A program made the position numbers and the translations under genes. Shown here piece after piece: positions 34,154 through 42,047 of a stretch of 64,000 nt of DNA (within the stretch, counting starts at the first letter, position 1; each line of letters starts with the position of its first letter). A model generated the notes under the pieces. The model saw nothing but the letters and a program-made list of their open reading frames with translations. It did no database searches and had not been told where the DNA came from. Origin of the DNA: Leifsonia sp. TF02-11 (GTDB taxonomy: Bacteria > Actinomycetota > Actinomycetes > Actinomycetales > Microbacteriaceae); NCBI RefSeq assembly GCF_017565305.1, contig NZ_JAGEKP010000008.1:248001-312000 (forward strand), read 5' to 3'.

Positions 34154-35582
34154 CGAGCGGCCTCTCCTCGGGGTTCTGGTAGAACTGCTTGCGCTGGCTC
34201 TGCGCGAGCGCCGCAGCGAGAGTCACTGTACCAACGCGGCCGCAGAACATCGTGGCGGCCATCACGTAGACCCCGGCGTCCGGCAGCTTCTCGGTGAGGC
34301 CGGTGGAGAGGCCGCAGGTGGCGAACGCCGAGATCACGTCGAACAGCACGTGGTCCAGCGGCGCCTTGGTGATCTGCAGGATGAGGATGCTCGCGACCGC
34401 CACGATCGTCGCGCCCCAGAGCGCAACCGCGACGGACAGCCGCAGCACGTCGATCGGGATGCGGCGCTTGAAGGCGTCCATCGACTCCACGCCGCGCGCC
34501 TCGGCGAACGCCGCGAGGAACAGCACGGCGAGCGTCGTCACCTTGATGCCGCCGGCGGTGGAAGCCGACCCTCCGCCGATGAACATCAGCATGTCGGTGA
34601 CGAGCAGGCTCGACCCGTGCAGGTCCTGGATGGGGATCGTCGCGAAGCCTCCGGAGCGCGACATCGTCGAGAGGAAGAACGACTGGAAGACCGTGTGCCC
34701 GGCATCCAGCTGTCCGAACGTCTTGGGGTTGTCGTATTCGAGCACGATGTAGAGCACCGCCCCCGCCACCAGCAGGATGACCGAGGTCAGCAGGGTGAGC
34801 TTGATGTGGATGGACCAGCGCCTGCGTCGCTTGCGCAGATTGGAGGCGATGGCCAGGATGACCGGGAACCCGATCGCGCCGAGGAACACCCCGATCATGA
34901 GCGCGCCGAGGAACCAGTAGTCGTTCACGAACGGCGTGAGACCCTCGGTGTTCGGCGCGAACCCGGTGTTGGTGAAGGCCATCGCCGAGTAGTAGAGGCT
35001 CTCCCACAGCGAGCTGCCGACGTCCATCCCGGCGATCAGCATGCGCGGGAACAGCAGCAGCGCGATTCCACCCTCGATGACGACCATGCTGATCGCGACC
35101 GTGCGCAGGAGCTTGCCGACGTCGCCGAGCAGAACGGCCTGGCCCTCCGCGACGGGGCCGGCGTGGATGCGCTGCGGGTTGCTGTCGCTGGCGGCGATGA
35201 GCTTGGCGCGCAGCCCGAGGCGGCGTGAGATCACGAGGCCGAGGATGCTCGCCATGGTGAGCACTCCGACGGCGCCGACCTGCACGCCGATGTAGACGAG
35301 CAGGTGCCCGAACACCGACCAGTGGGTCGCCATGTCGACGGTCGAGAGGCCGGTCACGCAGATGACGGACACCGCGGTGAAGAGCGAGTCGGCCAGGCCG
35401 GTCCAGGTGCCGGAGGCGGAGGCGATCGGCAGCGAGAAGAGCAGCGTGAAGACCAGGATCAGCAGCGCGAAGACGAGGATCGCGAACCGCGAAGGGCTCC
35501 GCTGCGCGAACGCGTTGACCGCCGCGCGTGCGCGTCCTCCCGCGGCCGGGGACCCCCGCCGGGCCGCCTGCGTCGTGCGCAT
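34146..35582 (-). CDS. TrkH/KtrB family potassium uptake protein
   Basis: 478 residues from ATG 35582 (GGGAGGAA upstream). An in-frame extension to 36152 was rejected because it is hydrophilic, Arg/Asp-rich and antisense to the ArsR-type gene. Four pore-loop repeats are visible, including FTAVSVICVTGLSTVD, FTNTGFAPN, MSRSGGFATIP and SAFATCGLSTGLT, each with the filter glycine. Forms the membrane pore of a Ktr/Trk K+ uptake system with the downstream RCK protein. Confidence 0.93.
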   Translation of the reverse strand: MRTTQAARRGSPAAGGRARAAVNAFAQRSPSRFAILVFALLILVFTLLFSLPIASASGTWTGLADSLFTAVSVICVTGLSTVDMATHWSVFGHLLVYIGVQVGAVGVLTMASILGLVISRRLGLRAKLIAASDSNPQRIHAGPVAEGQAVLLGDVGKLLRTVAISMVVIEGGIALLLFPRMLIAGMDVGSSLWESLYYSAMAFTNTGFAPNTEGLTPFVNDYWFLGALMIGVFLGAIGFPVILAIASNLRKRRRRWSIHIKLTLLTSVILLVAGAVLYIVLEYDNPKTFGQLDAGHTVFQSFFLSTMSRSGGFATIPIQDLHGSSLLVTDMLMFIGGGSASTAGGIKVTTLAVLFLAAFAEARGVESMDAFKRRIPIDVLRLSVAVALWGATIVAVASILILQITKAPLDHVLFDVISAFATCGLSTGLTEKLPDAGVYVMAATMFCGRVGTVTLAAALAQSQRKQFYQNPEERPLVG

Positions 35583-35648
35583 CGTCCGTTCCTCCCACCG
35601 ACAGCTTCGGACATGGTACTCCGCCACCCGTGCGACTAGCCTGGTGCA

Positions 35649-36065
35649 ATGGCCGACATCTTCGACGTGATCGCCGACCCGACTCGGCGCGACATCCTCA
35701 GAGTGCTGCTCGACCGCAACTCGGATGACTCGCGTCCCGCCGGTGAGATCTCGGTCTCGGAGATCGTGGCGACGCTCGAGCTCAGCCAGCCGACGGTCTC
35801 CAAGCACCTGAAGGTGCTGCGCGAAGCCTCCCTGGTCTCGGTGCGTGAGGAGGGCCAGCACCGCTACTACCGTCTCGACCCGGCCCCTCTGGAGGCCGTG
35901 GAGGACTGGGTGATCCCGTTCACCGCCTCCGACGTCGACTTGACGGCCTACTCGGTCGAGCTCGCCGACGAGACCCGCGAGTTCGCGAGCACGGTCGGCA
36001 AGGTGCTCGCCGACACCCGCCGCCGGGTCGAGCGGGTCACGCCGAAGATCTGGCGTAGAGACTGA
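35649..36065 (+). CDS. ArsR family transcriptional regulator
   Basis: 138 residues. Winged helix: ADIFDVIADPTRRDILRVLL, SVSEIVATLELSQPTVSKHLKVLREA and EGQHRYYRLDPAPL are typical. There is no CxCxxC metal site, so it probably senses something other than arsenic or cadmium. TAGCCT (35637-35642) is six bases before the ATG, implying a leaderless transcript. Divergent from trkH; its target is not evident. Confidence 0.9.
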   Translation: MADIFDVIADPTRRDILRVLLDRNSDDSRPAGEISVSEIVATLELSQPTVSKHLKVLREASLVSVREEGQHRYYRLDPAPLEAVEDWVIPFTASDVDLTAYSVELADETREFASTVGKVLADTRRRVERVTPKIWRRD

Positions 36066-36143
36066 ACGGTCGAAGCGACTAGAGTTCCCTAGTTCGCCGT
36101 CGTCGCCACCCGAGTACGATGACGGGCAGGAGAGGGACACCGC

Positions 36144-36374
36144 ATGGTTCACGAAGGGGGCTCGAACGCCCTACGGGATGTGCGCTTCCTGACGGTCGCC
36201 GAAGTGGCCGACATGATGCGCGTCTCCCGCATGACCGTCTACCGGCTCGTCCATGCGGGTGAGCTCCCGGCCATCCGTTTCGGCCGGTCGTTCCGCGTTC
36301 CGGAGTCGGCCGTCGCGCAGGCGCTGAAGACCGTCGCACCCCAGCTGGACGGCGGCGTCGCAGACTCGGCCTGA
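36144..36374 (+). CDS. bldC: BldC-type MerR-like DNA-binding protein
   Basis: 76 residues. The helix-turn-helix and wing are FLTVAEVADMMRVSRMTVYRLVHAGEL and IRFGRSFRVPESAV, nearly identical in style to BldC, the small MerR-like developmental regulator of actinobacteria. GGAGAGGGA lies upstream of the ATG. Its position directly before the bS22 gene is a conserved actinobacterial arrangement. Confidence 0.9.
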   Translation: MVHEGGSNALRDVRFLTVAEVADMMRVSRMTVYRLVHAGELPAIRFGRSFRVPESAVAQALKTVAPQLDGGVADSA

Positions 36375-36442
36375 AGTCGGGTAGACTGGCTGCTTGTGTC
36401 GCCGCGTTTCCCGCGGCAAACCACCAACTTTGTGAGGTCTAC

Positions 36443-36541
36443 GTGGGTTCCGTTATCAAGAAGCGTCGCAAGCGTATGGCGAAGAAGAAGCACCGCAAGC
36501 TTCTTCGCAAGACGCGCCACCAGCGTCGCAACAAGAAGTAG
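36443..36541 (+). CDS. 30S ribosomal protein bS22 (AURKAIP1/COX24 domain)
   Basis: Only 32 residues from GTG, too short for routine calling: GSVIKKRRKRMAKKKHRKLL followed by RKTRHQRR and a Lys end. This matches the tiny actinobacterial ribosomal protein bS22. A -10-like TAGACT (36382-36387) precedes it, the leader holds a small hairpin (GCCGCG/CGCGGC, 36401-36417) and GTGAGG serves as Shine-Dalgarno. An intrinsic terminator follows 20 bases after the stop. Confidence 0.93.
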   Translation: MGSVIKKRRKRMAKKKHRKLLRKTRHQRRNKK

Positions 36542-36561
36542 ACCTCAGCGTCTGCTGCTCG

Positions 36562-36591
36562 AGCGCCGGTCCGCGAGGGTCGGCGCTTTTT
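36562..36591 (+). terminator. Intrinsic terminator of the bS22 gene
   Basis: Stem AGCGCCG / CGGCGCT (36562-36568, 36581-36587) followed by TTTTT. A classical Rho-independent terminator. Confidence 0.88.
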
Positions 36592-36609
36592 GCCGTTAAG
36601 CTTGTCGAC

Positions 36610-36876
36610 GTGTCATCCGTCACCGTCACGCTCATCGGCAAGCCCGGCTGTCACCTCTGCGACGACGCACGTGAGGCGATCCGCTCGGTGATCGCCGGCC
36701 TGCCGGACGATGGTCCCGTGGTGGAGGTCGAAGAGCGCAGCATCCTCGACGATCCGGAGCTCCACGAGCGGTATGTGGAGGACATCCCCGTCGTGCTGAT
36801 CGACGGTCGGCAGCACACCTACTGGCGCGTCGATCCGTCACGCCTGCGCACCGCACTGCTGGAGGAGGAACGTTGA
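36610..36876 (+). CDS. Glutaredoxin-like thioredoxin-fold protein
   Basis: 88 residues from GTG. TVTLIGKPGCHLCDDAREAI carries the CxxC active site (Cys-His-Leu-Cys) and VEDIPVVLIDG the cis-Pro, giving the short glutaredoxin-like (DUF836) fold. It probably acts in thiol-disulfide exchange, in actinobacteria with mycothiol rather than glutathione. TAAGCT (36597-36602) is seven bases before the GTG. It overlaps the next gene by four bases. Confidence 0.9.
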   Translation: MSSVTVTLIGKPGCHLCDDAREAIRSVIAGLPDDGPVVEVEERSILDDPELHERYVEDIPVVLIDGRQHTYWRVDPSRLRTALLEEER

Positions 36877-37172
36877 CCCTGCGTCACGTGGTCATGTGGA
36901 AGCTCGCGACGACGGACGAAGCCGAGCGCGCCGAACAGGCGGCTCGGATCGCGGCCGGCTTGGAAGCTCTCCCCGCCGTCATCCCGGAGATCCTCCGCTT
37001 CGAGGTGGGCGTCAACTCGCTCCCGGTCAACGAGTTCGACGTCGTGCTGGTCAGCGACTTCGCCGACGAGGCGGCGCTGCAGCGCTACGTCGTGCACCCC
37101 GAGCACGAGAAGGTGGCGTCGTACATCCGCTCCGTCGTCTCGGGCCGCGCAGCGGTCGACGCCGAGGTCTGA
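36873..37172 (+). CDS. Dabb (stress-responsive A/B barrel) family protein
   Basis: 99 residues from TTG overlapping the preceding stop. LRHVVMWKLATTDEAERAEQ, NEFDVVLVSDFADEAALQRY and HPEHEKVASYI are the hallmarks of the dimeric ferredoxin-like Dabb domain. Members include polyketide cyclases and stress proteins of unknown activity. Translationally coupled to the glutaredoxin-like gene. Confidence 0.9.
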   Translation: MTLRHVVMWKLATTDEAERAEQAARIAAGLEALPAVIPEILRFEVGVNSLPVNEFDVVLVSDFADEAALQRYVVHPEHEKVASYIRSVVSGRAAVDAEV

Positions 37173-37179
37173 ACGCGAG

Positions 37180-37209
37180 CGTGCCCGGCGCCTGACGGCA
37201 CCGGGCACG
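37180..37209. terminator. Convergent terminator hairpin
   Basis: Nine-bp stem CGTGCCCGG / CCGGGCACG enclosing a second GCC/GGC pairing. It lies between the Dabb gene (plus) and a GntR gene (minus) and has no T tract. Confidence 0.65.
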
Positions 37210-37227
37210 GTTCGAGAGGGCTGGCGG

Positions 37228-37929
37228 TCAGACGACCGGGCTCTCGTCGATCTCGTCGTCCGTGCGGCGGTAGTCCGCGAGGAACTGCGTGAGCGAGGAC
37301 GCGTACAGGTCGCGCACGAGGTCGCCGGCCTTCGTGCCGTCGTGGGCCTTCGCGGCCTCGAGGATCTCGGCGATCCGGCCGGGCAGGTCGTCGGTGGCGA
37401 ACGGCTGCTTCCACACCGCGATGTAGCGCAGGACCTGCGGGCTCAGGCCCTCGCTGAGCGAGAGGAGCACCGCGTTGTCGCTGTTGCGCTCGAACTCGAG
37501 GAAGAAGTCGTTCACCGCGCGGCCGAGGGCCGGGAGGCTGTTCGACTTCGCAGCCTTGCGGACCTCCTTGAGGGCCTTGTCCTGGCGACCGAGCGCTGCA
37601 CTGTCGAGCGTGGGCACGGAGGTCCGCGCCGCGTACTCGTGCAGGAGTCCGGTCGTGTAGATGGCCTCGTCGATGGCGCGCAGGTCGATCGGAGCGACCC
37701 GGGTGTAGCGGTTGGGCGCCATCTCCACCAGGCCGATGTCGGCGAGCTTCATGAGGGCCTCGCGGATGGGCGTGCGGGAGACGCCCAGCCAGGCCGTGAG
37801 CTTCTCGTCGAGGAGGGTCTCACCCGGCTCGAGGGTGCCGTCGAGGATGCCTTCGTAGAGGCGGTTGTAGACGACGTCGCGCAGAAGCTGACGCTCGACC
37901 GGGGCGGAGTCTTTCACGGGAAGCGGCAT
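37228..37929 (-). CDS. GntR family (FadR/FCD) regulator, paralogue 2
   Basis: 233 residues. The N-terminal winged helix reads LLRDVVYNRLYEGILDGTLE, ETLLDEKLTAWLGVSRTPIR and NRYTRVAPID; the rest is an all-helical FCD ligand-binding domain. It follows the upstream GntR gene after one base, so both are co-transcribed. The two proteins share the same architecture and clear similarity, indicating duplication and perhaps a heterodimer. No metabolic gene adjacent reveals the ligand. Confidence 0.9.
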   Translation of the reverse strand: MPLPVKDSAPVERQLLRDVVYNRLYEGILDGTLEPGETLLDEKLTAWLGVSRTPIREALMKLADIGLVEMAPNRYTRVAPIDLRAIDEAIYTTGLLHEYAARTSVPTLDSAALGRQDKALKEVRKAAKSNSLPALGRAVNDFFLEFERNSDNAVLLSLSEGLSPQVLRYIAVWKQPFATDDLPGRIAEILEAAKAHDGTKAGDLVRDLYASSLTQFLADYRRTDDEIDESPVV

Positions 37930-37930
37930 C

Positions 37931-38626
37931 TCAGCGCCCCTCCTTCACAGTGGGTGCGGCTTTCGTGGCGAACTCGTCGACGACGGTGACGAGGCCCTTC
38001 GTCCAGAATTCGGCGACGGCCTTCGAAGCCTTGGCCCCGTTGCCCGCGATGGCGGCGTCGACCGCCGCCTTCGCGTGGGGTGCGCCCGCGATGAAGGCGT
38101 TGGAGGTCGGGGCTGCGATCAGCGCCCTGCGCACCTCGGGGAGGTGGCGGGTGAAGAGCTTGGCGACCGTCCGGTTGTCGAGGCGGCGGAGGAAGACGTT
38201 GATGAAGCCGTCGCTGAGGACGCGTTCGCGCACCAGGTCGGCCATCTCGGACCCGTCGCCGATCCGGTCCTTGAACGCGCGGAGCGCATCCTTGTCCTCG
38301 TCGGTCAGAAGGGGGGTGGCATCGCGCACGACGCCGGTCATGAGGCTGCCGACGGTGTCGATCAGGGCACGCAGTCGCTCCGGGTCGATCGGGGTGACCC
38401 TGGTGCGCTTCTGGGGCATGATCTCGACGAGGCCCATGGCGGCCAGCTGGTTGAGCGCTTCGCGGACCGGGGTGCGGGAGACCCCGACCCACTTCTCGAT
38501 CTCCGCGTCGTAGAGTTGTTCGCCGGGGGTGAGGTCACCGTCGACGATGGCGTCGAGCAGACGAATGAAGACTTCGTCACGGATGAGCCGCCGGGGACTG
38601 ACGGCTTCTGCAATGGGTACAGGCAT
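37931..38626 (-). CDS. GntR family (FadR/FCD) regulator, paralogue 1
   Basis: 231 residues: LIRDEVFIRLLDAIVDGDLT, EKWVGVSRTPVREALNQLAA and QKRTRVTPIDPERL form the winged helix, followed by an FCD helical domain. It is the promoter-proximal member of the tandem pair. TAATAT (38638-38633) lies six bases before the ATG with TTGCAT sixteen bases further up, an unusually good promoter with a leaderless start. Confidence 0.9.
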   Translation of the reverse strand: MPVPIAEAVSPRRLIRDEVFIRLLDAIVDGDLTPGEQLYDAEIEKWVGVSRTPVREALNQLAAMGLVEIMPQKRTRVTPIDPERLRALIDTVGSLMTGVVRDATPLLTDEDKDALRAFKDRIGDGSEMADLVRERVLSDGFINVFLRRLDNRTVAKLFTRHLPEVRRALIAAPTSNAFIAGAPHAKAAVDAAIAGNGAKASKAVAEFWTKGLVTVVDEFATKAAPTVKEGR

Positions 38627-38632
38627 ACATGA

Positions 38633-38660
38633 ATATTACATCCGCCCCCGTCGGATGCAA
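38633..38660 (-). promoter_or_regulatory. Promoter of the GntR pair
   Basis: Minus strand: TTGCAT (38660-38655), 16-base spacer, TAATAT (38638-38633), then six bases to the ATG. The surrounding ATGTAATATTCAT is partly symmetric (ATG/CAT) and could double as a GntR operator for autoregulation. Confidence 0.6.
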
Positions 38661-38716
38661 GACCATCGTGTCACGAGTTTGTTGTGGCGTGTCGCACACC
38701 GCACTCCGCTGGCGGA

Positions 38717-39103
38717 TCAGAAGCGATTTCCCAGGGCCTTCGCCTTCAGGGCGTCGAACTCGTTCTTGCTGATCACGCCCTTGTCGAGCAAGTCCTGCGC
38801 CTGCTGGATGTCGGCGGCCGGAGTCGCGGACGGGGTCGGGTGCGTGTAGTAGTCGGTGTCCTCCGGAACGGTCTCCCGCTCCCTCGAGTTGCGCTCGGCC
38901 ATGCCGCGACCGCGGGCGATCAGGTAGACGAGCGCCGTGAGCCAGGGCACGAAGATCAGGAAGATCACCCAGACGGCTTTCCACCATCCGTTGAGCTTCT
39001 CGTCGCGGAACAGGTCGACCAGAATCGTGAAAAGGACCATCAGGTAGGCGACGAAGGCGAAAGCCCAGAAGATCAGCCAGAAGAAGTTCCAGAATCCGTT
39101 CAC
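38717..39103 (-). CDS. SHOCT / PLDc_N-domain small membrane protein
   Basis: 128 residues from GTG 39103, preceded by AGAGGAGCTC. Two hydrophobic segments (NFFWLIFWAFAFVAYLMVL and WWKAVWVIFLIFVPWLTALV) form a PLDc_N-like hairpin, followed by a soluble linker and a C-terminal SHOCT motif (AQDLLDKGVISKNEFDALKAK). SHOCT domains are small oligomerisation motifs of unclear role. Possibly an envelope-stress or membrane-organising protein. Confidence 0.85.
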   Translation of the reverse strand: MNGFWNFFWLIFWAFAFVAYLMVLFTILVDLFRDEKLNGWWKAVWVIFLIFVPWLTALVYLIARGRGMAERNSRERETVPEDTDYYTHPTPSATPAADIQQAQDLLDKGVISKNEFDALKAKALGNRF

Positions 39104-39206
39104 GACGAGCTCCTCTCGAATGCGCACAACGTAGCGGGCCGGAGCCGAGCGTGGCTAGATGGCAGTGCGAAGCGATCGGGACGGAGGTCGCCGTTAGGCT
39201 GACCGC

Positions 39207-41129
39207 ATGCTCAGCCAGCTGCCGCCCCGCCTCTGGCGGGGGAGGTCCGCCGGCGGCTGGGCGGCGCTGGTCGTCGGTCTCCTCGTCGGCGTCCCCGTCG
39301 CGCTCGCGGGCGGCCTCGTGCTGCTGGCGGCGGGTGTCGCGGCGGCGATCGTCGTCGCGCTCGCGAGCCTCCTCGTGTTCGCCGCCGAGTGGGTGTGGTA
39401 CGCGCTCCAGCGCACGCGGGAGCAGCCGTATCCCTTCCCCGCGCCCGCGCCGCGCCGGAGGCGGGCGCGCCGCACGACGCTGAGCGGCCTGTACCTGTCG
39501 GCGGCCCCGCGGCTCACGGGCGGGTTCGCCCGGATCGCCGGCTGGCTTCTGGCGCCGCTCGCGCTCCTGATCGGCGTGGTGGGCATCGTGCTGCCGCGGT
39601 GGCGGGCGCGGCCGTATCTCGCGGTGTTCACGCTTCCGGCTCTGCTGCGCAAGACGGTGGCGCTGGGCCGCACGCGCGGACTGCTGCGCGACGGGCACGA
39701 CGCGGTGCTGCTCCACTACGACGACCTCCTCCAGCAGCGGTTCCCGCTCCTGCACGACTTCCTGCGCTGGTGGAACGACCGGGACGCCGGCGAGGACTAC
39801 ACGCCGTCGCCTGGACTCGTCGACGTGCCGGCCGGCCTGCTCGGGCTGGAGCTCGGGCCGCGCCCCGACCCGCTCGGCATCCCGGGCCTCGCCGCCGGTG
39901 CGATGCGCCGTCGCTCGGTGCACACGCTCCGCGACCTCCTGCTCAGCCAGCGAGAGATCGACGACCTCTGCGACCCCGACCTCGACGATCGGATCGACAC
40001 CGCCGTGATTCGCCTCGTCGAACGGGAGCACGAGGGCGTCCGGCACTGGATCGTGCAGTTCCCGAGCACGAAGTCGTGGCACCCGCGGCCCGGCGCCGCG
40101 CCGAACGACCTGACGGCCGACCTCGTGATCGGCGCGGAGCACGAGGCGACCATCACCCGCGCCGCGCTCGCGGCCATGCGGGAGGCCGGCATCGCGCCAG
40201 GGGAGCCCGTCGTGCTCGCGGGCTTCAGCCTCGGTGGGATGGTCGCCGCCCAGGTGGCCGCACGCGCGCGCGCCGCAGGATTCACTGTGACGCATCTCGT
40301 CGTCGCGGGCTCGCCGCTGGGGCGCCTGCCGATCCCGGCCGGCGTCCGCACGCTCGCGATCGAGCACGTGCTCGACCTCGTTCCGCGCATCGACGGCAGG
40401 GAGAACCCTGTCCGGCTCGACCTCGACGGCTCCGAAGTGCTCGTCACCGTCAAGGCGGGGCCCGCACTCTCCCCTGGCTTCCGGCTGGGCGCGTTGCACC
40501 AGGCGATCGCCTACGCGGACACGGCGGCCGCGATCGAGAACGAGCCGCCCGCCGACGCGGTGGCAGTGCTGCTCGCGGAGCTCCGACCGTTCTTCGGCGA
40601 CGGGCAGACGGTGCACGATCGCTCGGCGTTGCGCGCCGGCGGCCTCCCCGCCCGTTCGGCGGTGCCGTTCTACCTTCACAGCACGGTGGAGGAGGGGATC
40701 ACGAAGGAGGCCCTCCGCCAGACGCTGCGCCGGCTGGCCGGCGTGTACGCCGTCGACGTGTACCAGTCGCGCGGCGGTCTCGCCACGACGATCCTGTGGA
40801 GCGCGGACGCACTGGTTCGCACGCTCGACACCTGGCTCGCCGCGACCCGCCGGGTGGCGATCTACCGTGGCCTGCTGTCGCTGCTCGGGAGACGCCGGGC
40901 CGTCGGCATCCACCTGCGCCTCCAGGCGCGCGCGACGCCGGGGCTGGTCTGGGAAGCGACGCTGCAGCGGATGCCCGACGGCCGCTGGCGCGAGACGATC
41001 GACGTGACCGTCGACGACAGGGCGAGCGCGGCCGACGTGGCACAGCTGTTCCCGGACGGTGTGAAGACGCGGGTGGTGCTGCACCGGCCTGACGCGTTCG
41101 AGCCGGTGCTCGACGTCGCCGGTGTCTGA
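39207..41129 (+). CDS. Membrane-anchored alpha/beta-hydrolase-like protein
   Basis: 640 residues. Two hydrophobic regions near the N-terminus (about 18-55 and 105-135) suggest membrane anchoring. The soluble remainder contains a lipase-type nucleophile elbow VLAGFSLGGMVAAQVA (GxSxG, about residue 340) after a strand, and VTHLVVAGSPLGRLPIP beyond it. It may be a lipase or esterase; the catalytic Asp and His are not assignable with certainty. TAGGCT (39195-39200) lies six bases before the ATG. Confidence 0.7.
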   Translation: MLSQLPPRLWRGRSAGGWAALVVGLLVGVPVALAGGLVLLAAGVAAAIVVALASLLVFAAEWVWYALQRTREQPYPFPAPAPRRRRARRTTLSGLYLSAAPRLTGGFARIAGWLLAPLALLIGVVGIVLPRWRARPYLAVFTLPALLRKTVALGRTRGLLRDGHDAVLLHYDDLLQQRFPLLHDFLRWWNDRDAGEDYTPSPGLVDVPAGLLGLELGPRPDPLGIPGLAAGAMRRRSVHTLRDLLLSQREIDDLCDPDLDDRIDTAVIRLVEREHEGVRHWIVQFPSTKSWHPRPGAAPNDLTADLVIGAEHEATITRAALAAMREAGIAPGEPVVLAGFSLGGMVAAQVAARARAAGFTVTHLVVAGSPLGRLPIPAGVRTLAIEHVLDLVPRIDGRENPVRLDLDGSEVLVTVKAGPALSPGFRLGALHQAIAYADTAAAIENEPPADAVAVLLAELRPFFGDGQTVHDRSALRAGGLPARSAVPFYLHSTVEEGITKEALRQTLRRLAGVYAVDVYQSRGGLATTILWSADALVRTLDTWLAATRRVAIYRGLLSLLGRRRAVGIHLRLQARATPGLVWEATLQRMPDGRWRETIDVTVDDRASAADVAQLFPDGVKTRVVLHRPDAFEPVLDVAGV

Positions 41130-41171
41130 ATGGGAAGCCGTACGATGGTGCGACCCGAGCGAGGAGGCGAC

Positions 41172-42026
41172 GTGGGACGCGAGAAGTACTGGGCAGAGGA
41201 TCCGGATCCGCTGATGCGTGTGGGCGAGGGTTTCCGCCTCGCCGATCAGGACACCGGGTCGACACCGGGCTTCTCCGGCGACAAGACGGACGGTGAGCAG
41301 GCTCTCGACGACGGGGCCGCGATCCTCGCCGACCTGCAGGAGCGCCTGTTCGCTGCGGGCATGCTGGGCGAGAGGCGCAGCGTGCTGCTGGTGCTGCAGG
41401 CGATGGACACGGCAGGCAAGGGCGGGATCGTCACGCACGTCGTCGGGCAGATGAACCTCGGCGGCGTGCGCTATGCGGGATTCAAGAACCCGACGCACGA
41501 GGAGCTCGCCCACGACTTCCTCTGGCGGATCTGGAAGCAGGTTCCCGGTGCGGGAGAGGTCGGCGTCTTCGACCGCTCGCACTACGAGGACGTGCTGATC
41601 GGCCGGGTGCGGAAGCTCGCGCCCGACGAGGAGATCGAGCGGCGGTACGACGCGATCAACGCGTTCGAGCGCGAACTCGCCGAGTCGGGCACGACCATCG
41701 TGAAGGTGATGCTGCACCTGAGCAAGGACCAGCAGAAGGAGCGCCTCGCCTCACGCCTCGACCGGCCGGACAAGCACTGGAAGTACAACCCGAGCGACGT
41801 CGACGAACGGCTGCGGTGGGACGACTACCAGGACGCGTACCAGATCGTGTTCGACCGCACCTCGACGTCGTACGCGCCGTGGTATGTCGTTCCGGCCGAC
41901 CGCAAGTGGTACGCGCGGCTCGCCGTGCAGCACCTGCTCATCCATGCGCTGGAGGAGCTGGGTCTGGAGTGGCCGGCGCCGAACTACGACCTGGAGGCGG
42001 AGCGGGGGAGGCTCGCGGCCTCCTGA
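41172..42026 (+). CDS. Polyphosphate kinase 2 family protein
   Basis: 284 residues from GTG 41172, chosen for AGGAGG seven bases upstream. Walker A MDTAGKGGIVTHVVGQ, the PPK2 FDRSHYEDVLI segment (Walker B-like) and lid residues in KDQQKERLASRLDRPDKHWK match PPK2 (polyphosphate:nucleotide phosphotransferase). These enzymes phosphorylate AMP, ADP or GDP with polyphosphate. The single-domain length fits class I or III PPK2. Confidence 0.94.
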   Translation: MGREKYWAEDPDPLMRVGEGFRLADQDTGSTPGFSGDKTDGEQALDDGAAILADLQERLFAAGMLGERRSVLLVLQAMDTAGKGGIVTHVVGQMNLGGVRYAGFKNPTHEELAHDFLWRIWKQVPGAGEVGVFDRSHYEDVLIGRVRKLAPDEEIERRYDAINAFERELAESGTTIVKVMLHLSKDQQKERLASRLDRPDKHWKYNPSDVDERLRWDDYQDAYQIVFDRTSTSYAPWYVVPADRKWYARLAVQHLLIHALEELGLEWPAPNYDLEAERGRLAAS

Positions 42027-42047
42027 GCGCGGTGCGGCGGGCGCGTT

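Noticed and set aside
34146-36152. In-frame N-terminal extension of the TrkH-type protein by 190 residues
   Set aside because: The added part is hydrophilic and antisense to the ArsR-type gene; ATG 35582 has a good Shine-Dalgarno and starts at the expected place.
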